DNA from: Candidatus Leptovillus gracilis
GTDB taxonomy: Bacteria > Chloroflexota > Anaerolineae > Promineifilales > Promineifilaceae
Length of the DNA: 64,000 nucleotides
Assembly (NCBI GenBank): GCA_016716065.1
Contig: JADJXA010000003.1
Coordinates: 806,001 to 870,000, forward strand
Reading direction: 5' to 3'
Shown: positions 9,243-18,212 of the stretch, in pieces
Layout of the letters: every line of letters starts with the position of its first letter
Numbering within the stretch: the first letter of the stretch is position 1
The notes under the pieces: model-generated
What the model was told of the DNA's origin: nothing
Databases searched by the model: none
What the model saw: only the letters and a program-made list of their open reading frames with translations
Position numbers and translations under genes: made by a program

Positions 9243-9300
9243 AAAACGGCCGTTTCCTTTTCTGCTGCCTGATTGGTGGCGCGGGAACGGCCGTTTTTTG
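9243..9300 (+). terminator. Terminator built from two ACGGCCGT palindromes
   Basis: AAAACGGCCGTTTCC (9243-9257) can pair with GGGAACGGCCGTTTT near 9283-9297, and T6 ends the second arm. The loop is about 25 bases. It fits a Rho-independent terminator for the LysW-like gene, with the iterated palindrome used as stem material. Confidence 0.55.
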
Positions 9301-9425
9301 ATCTCTGCCTGCCAGGGTGGCTGCGATTGGTACGGTCGTCTAACAGTCAGATGAAAGCTGTGTGGTTATTATCCTGGCACAAGCTAAAATGGGGCCTACG
9401 TTCATCACCTGAGAGGCTTACCTTG

Positions 9426-10667
9426 TTGAGAAAGCTGAAAACCATTGATCGGCGCTTGCTCACCGTCTTGCTAATTGTGTTTGTGCAAATGCTCGGCGCA
9501 GCGATGATCATGCCTATTTTGCCGTTGTATGCGCAGCGGGCATTTGGCATGTCGCCCCAGACCATTACCCTGCTGGCGACTTCTTTTTTTGCGGCGCAGT
9601 TTATCGCCGGACCTTATTTGGGGCGCTTGTCGGACAAGGTTGGCCGTTTACCCGTTTTGATAATTAGCCAGGTGGGCACGGCCGTTAGCTTTCTCATGCT
9701 CGCCCTGGCCCCTTCCGTCGCTTTTTTGTTCGTCGCCCGCATCCTGGATGGCATCACCGGTGGCAATATCATCGTCGCCCAGGCCTACATCACCGACATC
9801 ACCCCCCGCGAAAAGCGAACCCAATCGCTGGGTTATATTTTTGCCGTGTTTGGCCTCGGTTTCATCTTTGGCCCCGCTTTGGGCGGCATTTTGTCGGCGC
9901 TCTTTGGCCCGCGTATCCCTTATATCTTTGCGGCCATCGCCGCGGCCATCGTCGTCTTGCTCACCTGGTTCACTCTGGACGAAACCCTTTCGCCCGAACA
10001 GCGGGAGGCCAATCGCCATTTCAACAAACAAAGCGTAGGCTTTGCTGCCATTATGCGCAACAGCTCCCTGCTGCTGATTTTGCTCATCGCCTTTGTGGGC
10101 CAATTTGGCATGGGCCTGCTGCAATCTACCTTTGCTTTGTTTGGCGAGGCGGTGCTGTTTGCCGGCTACAACGAAAGAATGGTGAACCTGGGCATTGGCG
10201 TCTTGCTCACGATAGTCGGGATGGGGCAGTTTCTGACGCAGGTTTTTTTGCTGCCGCGCGCCCTCAAAAAGTATGATGAAGCCTGGGTGCTGATTATTGG
10301 CCTCGCCTCGCGGACACTGGGTTTATTGATTTTTGCCGCTTTGTCTACGCCGCTGTTGGGTGGGGCGGCGGCCCTGTTGTTTGCCATGGGTGTGGGCCTC
10401 ATGATGCCGCCGCTGCAATCGCTGGCGACAATCACCGTGGCCGATGAACTGCGCGGTGGGGTGTTGGGCGTGTACCAATCTACCGTCAGCCTTTCGACCA
10501 TTGTGAGTACGGCCGTTGCCGGTACCATTTTTGCCCTCAACCCCAACAGCCCTTATTGGCTGGGCGCGGCCTTGTCTCTGGTGGTTATCTTCCCGGCGCT
10601 GGTTTTGGTGCGCCGCACCGGCGCCGGCCGGCGTAAACCGACCGCCGCCGCCGCGCCAACCGATTAG
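9426..10667 (+). CDS. MFS transporter, drug-efflux type
   Basis: The TTG at 9426 (or the adjacent TTG at 9423) is preferred to an upstream in-frame start at 9273. GAGAGG (9411-9416) is well placed, the product is then 413 residues (usual for MFS), and 9273 lies inside the upstream terminator hairpin. Twelve hydrophobic segments are apparent. The first loop carries GRLSDKVGRLPVL, the MFS motif A, and the fifth helix region has GFIFGPALGG, as in DHA1 drug:H+ antiporters. The substrate is unknown. It is the last clear gene before the heptamer-repeat region. Confidence 0.85.
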   Translation: MRKLKTIDRRLLTVLLIVFVQMLGAAMIMPILPLYAQRAFGMSPQTITLLATSFFAAQFIAGPYLGRLSDKVGRLPVLIISQVGTAVSFLMLALAPSVAFLFVARILDGITGGNIIVAQAYITDITPREKRTQSLGYIFAVFGLGFIFGPALGGILSALFGPRIPYIFAAIAAAIVVLLTWFTLDETLSPEQREANRHFNKQSVGFAAIMRNSSLLLILLIAFVGQFGMGLLQSTFALFGEAVLFAGYNERMVNLGIGVLLTIVGMGQFLTQVFLLPRALKKYDEAWVLIIGLASRTLGLLIFAALSTPLLGGAAALLFAMGVGLMMPPLQSLATITVADELRGGVLGVYQSTVSLSTIVSTAVAGTIFALNPNSPYWLGAALSLVVIFPALVLVRRTGAGRRKPTAAAAPTD

Positions 10668-10688
10668 TTTTGCAAGATTAGCAGCCGT

Positions 10689-10829
10689 ATTCGGTAATCC
10701 GTATCCCCTATTCCGTAGGGCGCCACCTCTGGCAAATGCCTACGGCCTACGGCCTACGGCCTACGGCCTACGGCCTACGGCCTACGGAATACGGACTTCG
10801 GAATACGGACTTCGGCTTACGGCTGCTGG
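10689..10829 (+). repeat. Dispersed element, copy 1, with heptamer array
   Basis: A 52-bp conserved lead (10689-10740, from ATTCGGTAATCC to GCAAATGCC) matches a second copy at 26219-26306 on the other strand in about 46 of 52 positions. Seven perfect copies of CCTACGG follow (10739-10787). Five or six degenerate heptamers come next (AATACGG, ACTTCGG, AATACGG, ACTTCGG, CTTACGG), then CTGCTGG. Both copies share lead and tail and differ in the heptamer core. The next gene starts 20 bases downstream. Confidence 0.85.
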
Positions 10830-10848
10830 CAATCACATTATTTCACTT

Positions 10849-12885
10849 ATGACGACAACTCACACCGATAAAAATAGTTTCTGGACTGAACGGCGCGGCG
10901 AGATCGTCGCCCTTTTACTCATTGCTGCCCTGGCCGCTTTTTTCCGCTTCTGGCAGCTAGATACCACACCTCCTGGCCTTCATTACGACGAAGCGTTCAA
11001 CAGCCTGTACTCTTTGCGCATCTCTCGGGGCGAGATGCTGCCTATTTTTATGCCGGAAAATAATGGCGAAGAGCCGCTGCACATTTACCTGACCGCGCTC
11101 TATTTTTACCTGGTTGGGCCTACGCCGATTGGCGGTCGTTTGGTTTCGGCGGCCTCCGGGGTTGTCACGGTGGTCAGCCTTTATTTTTTGGCGGTGGAGT
11201 TGTTTCGCGGTTACGGCCGTAAAGCCGCCGGGCAAATCGGTCTGCTGGCCAGCCTGTTTTTGGCGATCTGGTACTGGTCCATTCATTACAACCGCATTGG
11301 CATGGAACCTTCGATGGCCCCGATGATGGCCGTCCCGGCCATGCTGTTTATCTGGCGCACGGTGCGCACCGGGGCCATGCGCGATGCGATTCTGGCAGGC
11401 TTTTTTACGGCAGCCAGTTTGTATACCTACCAGGCTGGCCGCACCATTCCCGTGATGGCTTTCCTGGTTGTGTTGTATCACCTGCTGTTTGCCCGTCCGC
11501 TGCTGCGTCAGCGGCTGCCGCAATTGGGCGTGGCCCTGTTGGCCGCCGCCCTGACCTTTCTGCCGCTGGGCCTGTATTTCTTGCGCCATCCTGAGTGGCT
11601 TCTTATGCGGCCACAGCAGACGACGGCGGCGACCATCGGCGGCGAATCGCCCTGGGTATCATTGTGGCAGGGCATAACGGCCGTTTTGCGCGGTTTCGCC
11701 TGGCGCAGCGATACCAACTGGCGCCAAAATCTGCCCGGCCGGCCGATGATGGATTGGTTGCAGTTCGCTTTTTATGTGATCGGGCTGGCTGCCTGCCTGC
11801 GGCGGCTGAAAGACAACCCGTACTGGTTTTTGCTGGTGTGGACGGCGCTTTCTTTTTTGCCCACCATCCTGACTGAATATCCACCGCATCACGGCCGTTC
11901 GCTGATCGCCACTTTGCCCCTGGCCCTGACGATGGCTTTGGGCGCATGGTTGGTGGGCCGCGAAATTTTGCAGCGCGTCCCTAACCGCCGTCTCGGTCAG
12001 GGCATCGTGCTGGCGGGTCTGGCCGCGGCCGTGTTTTATTCTGGCAGCCGGGCCTACAACGACTATTTCCATCAATGGGGAACCTCGCCCTGGCTGTTTG
12101 CCGCCTTTGACGTGGGTTTGCGCGCCATCGGCGAATATGCCGGCAAGCTGCCTGATGAGGAACCTATCTACCTCACGCCGATTCCCGGCGACTGGTACAC
12201 CCTCACGTTTGCGATGGATGGGCGAGACAAACGATTGCGCACGTATAACGGCCGTACCTGCCTCGTGTTTCCGGCCGAGACTACGCAGACCACTCACCAA
12301 CTTATCGTCAGCGAAGACGGCCGTTCTCTGGCGCGGCTTCAAGCCATCTTTCCCCAGGGCCGGCAGGTCTGGCAGTACCACAACCCATACGATGGCTCTC
12401 TGTATGCCTTCGATTACGCCATACCGCCCGGACAGCGCGCCCAGACACAGCCGCAATTTCCTTTCCAGGCCAACTTTGCCGACCAGATAATGCTGCAAGG
12501 GTATGATTTAGAGCCAACCACTGCCCCCGGCCAACCGCTGCATCTCCGCCTCTGGTGGTATCTGGCTGCGCCGACGCCCATCAATTATACGGTCTTCATT
12601 CACCTCATTGGCGAGACAAACCCGGCGACCGGTTCGCCGGTATGGGCGCAGCGCGATACACGGCCGTGCGACAACGCCTATCTCACACCCCGCTGGCGGC
12701 CCGGCGAAATCATCGCCGATGAGTACACACTCGACCTACCGACCGACTTACCCATTGGTTCCTACACTTTGCAAGTGGGCCTGTATGATTGGTTCACCGG
12801 CGAACGGATGGCTGTGCAATCGGCCAGCGGACCCTTTGAAAATAATGTTGTTCCACTAACGGCCGTGCAGGTGGTAAATCCCTGA
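10849..12885 (+). CDS. GT-C fold membrane glycosyltransferase (GT39/ArnT-like)
   Basis: The start is the ATG at 10849 (MTTTHTDKNSFW), since longer in-frame starts would lie in the heptamer repeat. The 678-residue protein has a first transmembrane helix at about 18-32, then the GT-C signature PPGLHYDEAFN with the acidic pair Asp47-Glu48 in the first external loop. About ten further helices follow. The family moves sugars from polyprenyl-phosphate donors to proteins or lipids outside the membrane. After the helices (from about residue 430) a soluble domain contains an ALQGYDL-type beta-sandwich segment (LQGYDLEPTTAPGQPLHL). Acceptor and sugar are unknown. It lies just upstream of ldh, but no functional link is evident. 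Confidence 0.75.
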   Translation: MTTTHTDKNSFWTERRGEIVALLLIAALAAFFRFWQLDTTPPGLHYDEAFNSLYSLRISRGEMLPIFMPENNGEEPLHIYLTALYFYLVGPTPIGGRLVSAASGVVTVVSLYFLAVELFRGYGRKAAGQIGLLASLFLAIWYWSIHYNRIGMEPSMAPMMAVPAMLFIWRTVRTGAMRDAILAGFFTAASLYTYQAGRTIPVMAFLVVLYHLLFARPLLRQRLPQLGVALLAAALTFLPLGLYFLRHPEWLLMRPQQTTAATIGGESPWVSLWQGITAVLRGFAWRSDTNWRQNLPGRPMMDWLQFAFYVIGLAACLRRLKDNPYWFLLVWTALSFLPTILTEYPPHHGRSLIATLPLALTMALGAWLVGREILQRVPNRRLGQGIVLAGLAAAVFYSGSRAYNDYFHQWGTSPWLFAAFDVGLRAIGEYAGKLPDEEPIYLTPIPGDWYTLTFAMDGRDKRLRTYNGRTCLVFPAETTQTTHQLIVSEDGRSLARLQAIFPQGRQVWQYHNPYDGSLYAFDYAIPPGQRAQTQPQFPFQANFADQIMLQGYDLEPTTAPGQPLHLRLWWYLAAPTPINYTVFIHLIGETNPATGSPVWAQRDTRPCDNAYLTPRWRPGEIIADEYTLDLPTDLPIGSYTLQVGLYDWFTGERMAVQSASGPFENNVVPLTAVQVVNP

Positions 12886-12909
12886 CAATCGGCCATAAGG
12901 AGAAAAATC

Positions 12910-13857
12910 ATGAAAATCGGTATTGTTGGCAGCGGCATGGTCGGCGCGACGGCCGCATATGCCCTGGTAATGCGCGGCGTGGGGCGCGAAATCGTCCTGG
13001 TAGACAAATTTGAGAAACGGGCCATTGCCGAGGCGGCCGACATTCTGCACGCCGTCCCCTTTGCCCATCCTCTAACCATTCGCGCCGGCAATTACGCCGA
13101 TTTACACGGCTGCCGGGTGGTGATTATGTCGGCCGGGGTAGGGCAAAGGCCGGGCGAAACCCGCCTGGAACTGTTATCACGCAATGCGGCCGTGTTCCGT
13201 GAAGTCATCCCGCAAATTTTCAGCCACGCCCCGGATGCCATTCTCATTGTCGCCACCAACCCGGTGGATGTGATGACCCACCTATCGGCGCAGTACGCGG
13301 CTGAGTTTGGCATTCCTCCGCACCGGATTATCGGCTCTGGCACAACGCTGGACACAGCCCGCTTCCGGGCGCTGTTGGGCCAGCAGCTGCACATAGATTC
13401 AACCCACGTTCACGCCTATGTCATCGGCGAACATGGTGATACCGAGGTTCTGGTCTGGTCGTTGGTGAACATTGGCAATATCCCGCTGGACGATTTTTGC
13501 CGTTCTCATGGCTGTCCATTGGACGAGGAAACGCGCCAGCACATTGATGATTCGGTGCGCCGCGCTGCTTATCAGATTATCGAGGGCAAGGGGGCTACCT
13601 ATTATGGCGTGGGCAGCGCGTTGGCGCGCATCGTCAGCAACATTCTAGGCAACCGTCGGGCGATCATGACGGTGTGTACGCCCCTGCCCGACATCGCCGG
13701 GGTAAAGAATGTGACGGTGGCTCTGCCGCACATCGTCGGCGGCGAGGGCGTGGAAGATACCTTTATCTTGCCGCTCAGCTCGGAGGAACAGGCGGCGCTG
13801 CACGCCAGCGCGGCCACCATTCGCCAGGCCATTGATCAATTGGAAGCGGCGGTTTGA
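12910..13857 (+). CDS. ldh: L-lactate dehydrogenase
   Basis: AAGGAG lies before the ATG. The 315-residue protein has the Rossmann GSGMVG (residues 7-12), ATNPVDVMT near 115-123, GSGTTLDTARFR (142-153) and the catalytic His175 in IGEHGD. The substrate-specificity loop reads VGQRPGETR with Gln79 where malate dehydrogenases have Arg, so lactate rather than malate is favoured. It reduces pyruvate to L-lactate with NADH in the cytoplasm. Length and motifs are complete. It lies 24 bases after the glycosyltransferase gene and may be cotranscribed with it. The convergent kinase gene begins 20 bases downstream. Confidence 0.93.
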   Translation: MKIGIVGSGMVGATAAYALVMRGVGREIVLVDKFEKRAIAEAADILHAVPFAHPLTIRAGNYADLHGCRVVIMSAGVGQRPGETRLELLSRNAAVFREVIPQIFSHAPDAILIVATNPVDVMTHLSAQYAAEFGIPPHRIIGSGTTLDTARFRALLGQQLHIDSTHVHAYVIGEHGDTEVLVWSLVNIGNIPLDDFCRSHGCPLDEETRQHIDDSVRRAAYQIIEGKGATYYGVGSALARIVSNILGNRRAIMTVCTPLPDIAGVKNVTVALPHIVGGEGVEDTFILPLSSEEQAALHASAATIRQAIDQLEAAV

Positions 13858-13877
13858 GGGTGTTCAGTGGTTGGGGT

Positions 13878-15437
13878 TCAGCGAACCGGGTAGCCGGTAA
13901 TATCGCGGATGGTTTCGTAGAGGGGTTTGAGTTTTTGGTACATGTGTTGGTAAACGCCGTGGTACAGGTCGTTGTACAGACGGTGGTGGGACATGTCGGG
14001 TTCAAAGGTCTGGCCGAGGCGGGTCATGGCGGAAACGGCCGTATCAAACCCCCCATGCAGCCCTAACCCCACCGCCACGTCAATCGCCGCCCCCAACCCC
14101 GACGCCTCATAAACATGCGGCCGTGACGCCGGTAGGCCAAACACGTCGGCGGTAATTTGCATGGCGGCGTTACTTTGTGATCCGCCGCCGGCCACCCGCA
14201 GGTCAGTAATGGCGATTTGACTGCGCTTTTCCGTGCGCTCTTTGCCCTCGCGCAGCGCGTAGGCAATGCCTTCCAAAATCGCCCGGTAAAAATGCCCCCG
14301 TGTATGCACGTCGCCCCAGCCGATAATCGCCCCTTTGGCCTCTGGCCCGGGCACGCGCAAACCGGGCGACCAATAGGGTTGCAGCGTCAGGCCCATAGAG
14401 CCAGGCGGCACGTCGGCGACCAGGCGGTCGAACAACTCTTCGACCGCCTGCCCCCTGTCTTGGGCCAACTGTTCCTCGCGCAGGCCAAATTCCTGCCGGA
14501 ACCATGTCACCATCCAAAAGCCGCGAAAGACCTGCACCTCCAGGTTATACGCTTTGGGCACGGCCGATGGGTAAGGCGGCAGCAGGGGGATGACTTCGAC
14601 ATATTTTTGGTGCGTGGTGTTGATGGTGGCCGTCGTGCCAAAGCTGAGCGCGCCAATGTGGGGGGCCAGCGCCCCAGAGCCAATCACTTCGCACGCTTTG
14701 TCGGCGGCGGCGGCGATGAGCGGCAGCCCGGCGGGAATGCCGGTGAAGGCGCTGGCTTCCGGCGTGATCTCGCCCAACTGCCCGGTGGGGGGAACCAGTT
14801 CCGGCAGCCAACTGCGCGGCACGTTGATCACCTGCCACTTCCAATCCCACGATTTGGACCAGTTTTGCGCTTTGTAATCGAAGGGCATGTAGCCCACCTG
14901 ACAGCCAATGGAATCGGCAAAACGGCCGGTGAGTTTGTAGGTAAGGTAGCCGGAGAGGTAGAGGTATTTGTGGGTATTGGCCCAGATGTCCGGCTGGTGT
15001 CTTTCCAGCCAGTTGGCTTCCACTTCCGATTGCAGGTAAGCGGCCGTTTCTTTCATGCCCGCCAGGGCAAAACCCAGCCCCCACAGCCCACCCACGGGTT
15101 TCAGACCTTCGGTGCGGCGTTGATCTAACCAGAGAATGGCCGGACGCAGAGGACGGCCGTCTGCCCCCACATTCACCACCGTCGCCCGCTGCGTGGTCAG
15201 CCCCACGCCGGCGATGCGTTCTTTGGCGATGCTGCCGGTGCGCCAAAGCTGCTGGCAAGCGTCGCCAATGGCCTGCCAGAAGACATCCGGGTCTTGTTCT
15301 GCCCAGCCTGGCTGCGGTGAGACGTAAGGCTCAAAAAAGATTTGCGCCTTGTGCAGTAGGTTACCTTGCAAATCAAACAACAAAGCGCGCACGCTTTGGG
15401 TTCCGTTGTCAATGGTCAAAATAATGTCACGATTCAT
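13878..15437 (-). CDS. FGGY-family carbohydrate kinase
   Basis: The 519-residue protein starts with the ATP-binding IDNGTQSVRALLFD (residues 8-21). It contains LTTQRATVV and ILWLDQR in the sugar-binding half, and a C-terminal half with LSFGTTATINTT, EGIAYALREG and RVAGGGSQSNAAMQITADV, the FGGY signature region. Such kinases phosphorylate xylulose, glycerol, ribulose or related polyols; the substrate is not clear here. It is convergent with ldh, and no pathway neighbours or sugar transporter are visible. The start at 15437 matches the family's usual N-terminus. Confidence 0.85.
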   Translation of the reverse strand: MNRDIILTIDNGTQSVRALLFDLQGNLLHKAQIFFEPYVSPQPGWAEQDPDVFWQAIGDACQQLWRTGSIAKERIAGVGLTTQRATVVNVGADGRPLRPAILWLDQRRTEGLKPVGGLWGLGFALAGMKETAAYLQSEVEANWLERHQPDIWANTHKYLYLSGYLTYKLTGRFADSIGCQVGYMPFDYKAQNWSKSWDWKWQVINVPRSWLPELVPPTGQLGEITPEASAFTGIPAGLPLIAAAADKACEVIGSGALAPHIGALSFGTTATINTTHQKYVEVIPLLPPYPSAVPKAYNLEVQVFRGFWMVTWFRQEFGLREEQLAQDRGQAVEELFDRLVADVPPGSMGLTLQPYWSPGLRVPGPEAKGAIIGWGDVHTRGHFYRAILEGIAYALREGKERTEKRSQIAITDLRVAGGGSQSNAAMQITADVFGLPASRPHVYEASGLGAAIDVAVGLGLHGGFDTAVSAMTRLGQTFEPDMSHHRLYNDLYHGVYQHMYQKLKPLYETIRDITGYPVR

Positions 15438-15540
15438 AGTTTGGCCGGAAGGTGATAGTTTGTGAAGGCGTTTGCCTTGCTGCCCATTCTACTCGATTCT
15501 TGAAAACGCATCATACTTTGCTTGTTTAGATTGGTGAGGT

Positions 15541-16077
15541 TTGCCATTTGAAGGGATGATGAATGTCAGCGTGTTTTATCGGGTGAGCCAGCGTATTCAC
15601 GAAAATTACCGGCGGGCAGATATTTCTTTGCAGGAGGTGGCCGAAGTTGTCAACCTCAGCCCGGCACATTTAAGTTCGCAGTTCAAAACGGCCGTTGGCA
15701 TGAGCTACGTCAAATATCTCACGTCTGTGCCCCTCCCCACGATTGCCGTGCCTACTGCCGCCGCTGCACCAACGCCGACGGCCGTTGCCCTGCCCGAACC
15801 CATCTTGCTGGGCGACTACCCCCTCTTAACGCCCGAAGAAATGCGCGCCGACCTGGACGAACTGTTCCATCGGCTCGAAACCGTGCACCCCAATTCGTAC
15901 GCCCATCGGCCCAAATTGGGTCCTGATGTATACCCTGGACATGATTCGGCGCGGAGAGTAGCCGCCCCAGGACCCGTCACCTTTCGCCTCCCGGCAACGG
16001 CCGTACACTCTGCTGCCCCTTCTTACCCATCAGCCGTTCACGGGTACAACAATGCCTCTCCCACAAGGCGTAACTGA
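15541..16077 (+). pseudogene. Chimeric remnant: AraC-type HTH fused to peptidase fragment
   Basis: Residues 10-61 (RVSQRIHENY...SYVKYLT) are the first half of an AraC-family DNA-binding domain, with LQEVAEVVNLSPAHLSSQF as one HTH. The sequence jumps at SVPLPT into a Pro/Thr linker and then LLTPEEMRADLDELFHRLETVHPNSYAH, typical of the N-terminus of secreted S41-like peptidases. From about 15920 the frame turns into low-information sequence, with fragments of coding character in another frame (LMYTLDMIRRGE, stop). It looks like three gene fragments joined by deletions, and it is unlikely to make a functional product. Confidence 0.5.
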
Positions 16078-16121
16078 AATGAAACACACCCAGTAACAGA
16101 AGTAAGGCGATGAAAATCGCG

Positions 16122-17648
16122 TCACTGATTCCACACCGGTTGGCCGGTTGGCGTGCGCAGGTTCAGGCGTTCACCTGTCGTCTCGTTATGCAGCCAATTT
16201 AGCTCCATGTGCCCTTCGCCCTGGAACCCTTCCAGGCTGATGGCGTCTCCGGCGTTCAAGAGGATGCCGTTGGCTTCCCAGAACCAGGGCGGGCCGAGCA
16301 TAGCGTCTAGCAAACGGCCGTCTACCGTCTGAAAGGTCAACAAATTCCCGGCCACCGCCACCACTGTGCCTTGATACTGTTCAGCGGGGGTGGGGGAAAC
16401 GGCCGTTGTCCCCTCTGTGTTCGGCGTCTGCCCGCTTTGTCCGGCCGGGCCGCCCTGCCCGTTCCCTTGCCTCCCCTGTCCCTGGCCTTGCCCCTGCCCT
16501 TGCCCGTTCCCTTGCCCCTGCCCTTGCGTCGTCGCGCCATCGGTACGCAGCCAGGGCGGGCCGCCCCCCTGCCCCGTGCCGCGCGGATTCTCCACCAGCG
16601 GCGCCGTCGGCTCCCAGGCGCGGATATAATCCACCAACGCCTCCATCTCCACCAGCGTCAGCCGGTCGCCAAAGGCAGGCATGGCCGAATTGGGCCGGTG
16701 GCCGCCATTGATGATGGTCTGCAAGATTTGCTCATCCGTCTGCCGGGTCAAAATTTGCTGGCTGTTCAGCGCCGGTCCCGTGCCGCCGCTGCCATTTTCC
16801 CCATGGCAGGCGGCGCAAGTGGTGGCGAACAACCGCTCCCCGTAGGCCAACACCTCTTCCGGGTTCTGCAAATCTATCCACACCGGCTCCGGCGGTGTCA
16901 GGGCCACCCCCTCGGCGCTGAGGGTCGCCCAGTTTTGTAGGAAGGCCACCAGATCGGCCACTTCATCCGGGCTGAGGATGCTGTTCCAGCCCATCATCAG
17001 CGTGCCGGGCACACCTTCGTTGATGATGCGGGCAAGCGTGGCGCCATCACTGGCCTGAATCTCCGGCGTGTTCAGGGGCACGGCCAACGCGCTCCCCTCG
17101 CCATTAACGCCGTGACAGATGGTGCAGTTGTTGGCATAAAGCTGCATCCCGGCCGCCCATTCGCTGCCCGCCTCGCCCAATGCCACCACCCGCGCCAGCA
17201 GCGTCTCATCCACCTCCGGCACGGGCAGGCTCGGCGGGATGAGTCCCTGGGCGGCAGCCAATTCCCCCACTTCGGGCCAGTCCCCATAGCGGATGAGGGC
17301 GATCAGCTCTTCAATCTGGTAGTCGGTGTAGATGCCGCCTTCGTCCACATGCCAGGCCGGCATGACTGTGCCATACAGGCCACGCGAGATGGTTTTGTAC
17401 AGCGTATCGTAGGGAATGTCGCGCAGACCGTCGTTGTCCAGGCCGGGCATGGCCCCAATGCCTTGCCCCTTCGCCCCGTGACAGATGGCGCAATTTTCCA
17501 CGTACATCACCGCCGCGTCGGCGATGGAGGTCTGGCGCAGCGTCTCCTGCGCCGCTTCCATGCGCTGCGGTTCTAGCCAGCCGTAGACGGGCAACGCCAC
17601 GACAATCAGCAACATAGCGAGCAATGTGACGATGGTATTTCGGTTCAT
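16122..17648 (-). CDS. Trihaem cytochrome c with C-terminal OB-like module
   Basis: Start at 17648 (MNRNTIVTLL), overlapping the Rieske stop as ATGA; a longer frame upstream would only overlap that gene. A signal anchor (5-23) is followed by three cytochrome c modules with CAICH (53-57), CTICH (175-179) and CAACH (278-282), each with a downstream Met ligand candidate. A Gln/Gly-rich linker (GQGQGNGQGQG) joins a C-terminal domain of about 90 residues (VVAVAGNLLTFQTVDG...GDAISLEGFQ...TTGERLNLRT). The protein is about 508 residues and is probably the electron acceptor of the bc complex on the outer face of the membrane. The terminal module resembles the small protein at 23517. Confidence 0.88.
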   Translation of the reverse strand: MNRNTIVTLLAMLLIVVALPVYGWLEPQRMEAAQETLRQTSIADAAVMYVENCAICHGAKGQGIGAMPGLDNDGLRDIPYDTLYKTISRGLYGTVMPAWHVDEGGIYTDYQIEELIALIRYGDWPEVGELAAAQGLIPPSLPVPEVDETLLARVVALGEAGSEWAAGMQLYANNCTICHGVNGEGSALAVPLNTPEIQASDGATLARIINEGVPGTLMMGWNSILSPDEVADLVAFLQNWATLSAEGVALTPPEPVWIDLQNPEEVLAYGERLFATTCAACHGENGSGGTGPALNSQQILTRQTDEQILQTIINGGHRPNSAMPAFGDRLTLVEMEALVDYIRAWEPTAPLVENPRGTGQGGGPPWLRTDGATTQGQGQGNGQGQGQGQGQGRQGNGQGGPAGQSGQTPNTEGTTAVSPTPAEQYQGTVVAVAGNLLTFQTVDGRLLDAMLGPPWFWEANGILLNAGDAISLEGFQGEGHMELNWLHNETTGERLNLRTPTGQPVWNQ

Positions 17649-18133
17649 GCCTGGGTCACCTGTTCTGGTGTGTAGCGGTCGCGCTTTTCGGCGCGAAGGG
17701 TATTGACAAAGACCTGCCCGTCGCTGATTTCGATGGGAAAGGTGTCGAGGGCGCGGGGGGCGGGCGGATTTTGCACGTCGCCTTGCTGGTCGAAGCTGGA
17801 GGCATGGCAGGGGCAGAAAAAGTGTTGGTTGTTGGCCTGCCAATGGACAGCGCAGCCCAGGTGGGTGCAGCGGTTGGAGAGGGCCAGGAAGCCATCGGCG
17901 GCGCGGACGAGGTAGAAACGGCCGTCGGGAAACTCCGTCACCGAGCCAACTGGGAAGCTCTCCACCAGTCCAGCATTCACCACCCCGCCGAACTCCCCTT
18001 CCAGGCGGCGCGGCTGCATGAAGAACAGGCTGGCCGCGCCCATTTCTAGCACCGCCAGGCTGCTCAATGCGCCCAGCCCTAATTTCAAAAAGTTGCGCCG
18101 CGTCAACGGCGCTGGTTGTGTGTTTGTTGTCAT
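17645..18133 (-). CDS. Rieske iron-sulfur protein of a bc-type complex
   Basis: This 162-residue protein begins with a TAT-like signal anchor (LTRRNFLKLGLGALSSLAVLE). The Rieske motifs are Cys89-THLG-Cys94 with His91, and Cys107-P-Cys109-His110, which bind the 2Fe-2S cluster through two Cys and two His. It oxidises quinol and passes electrons to cytochrome c. It lies between the cytochrome b and cytochrome c genes on the same strand and overlaps the latter by 4 bases, so they are translated as one complex. Length is usual for bacterial Rieske subunits. Confidence 0.93.
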   Translation of the reverse strand: MTTNTQPAPLTRRNFLKLGLGALSSLAVLEMGAASLFFMQPRRLEGEFGGVVNAGLVESFPVGSVTEFPDGRFYLVRAADGFLALSNRCTHLGCAVHWQANNQHFFCPCHASSFDQQGDVQNPPAPRALDTFPIEISDGQVFVNTLRAEKRDRYTPEQVTQA

Positions 18134-18150
18134 GGTTAATCCTTGCGGGA

Positions 18151-18204
18151 GTGTAGAGTGTAGAGTGTAGAGCTAGAGGGAATGCCAGTTACACTCTAGC
18201 TCTA
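18151..18204. repeat. Heptamer repeat and 11-bp dyad between bc genes
   Basis: Three GTGTAGA units (18151-18171) and GCTAGAG follow each other with a 7-bp period. TAGAGCTAGAG (18168-18178) is the exact complement of CTCTAGCTCTA (18194-18204), so the repeat can form a hairpin in the cytochrome b-Rieske spacer. It may attenuate or stabilise the message. Confidence 0.7.
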
Positions 18205-18212
18205 GCTCTCGC

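Noticed and set aside
9273..9425. Longer N-terminus of the MFS transporter
   Set aside because: The upstream start is inside a terminator hairpin and adds about 50 residues not found in MFS proteins.
10739..10829. CRISPR-like array
   Set aside because: Units are 7 bp and adjacent, without spacers; this is a tandem heptamer repeat.
10516..10848. Longer N-terminus of the glycosyltransferase
   Set aside because: The added frame overlaps the MFS gene and then translates a heptamer repeat.
17649..17843. N-terminal extension of the trihaem cytochrome c
   Set aside because: It lies inside the Rieske gene in another frame, and the ATGA start at 17648 gives a normal signal anchor.
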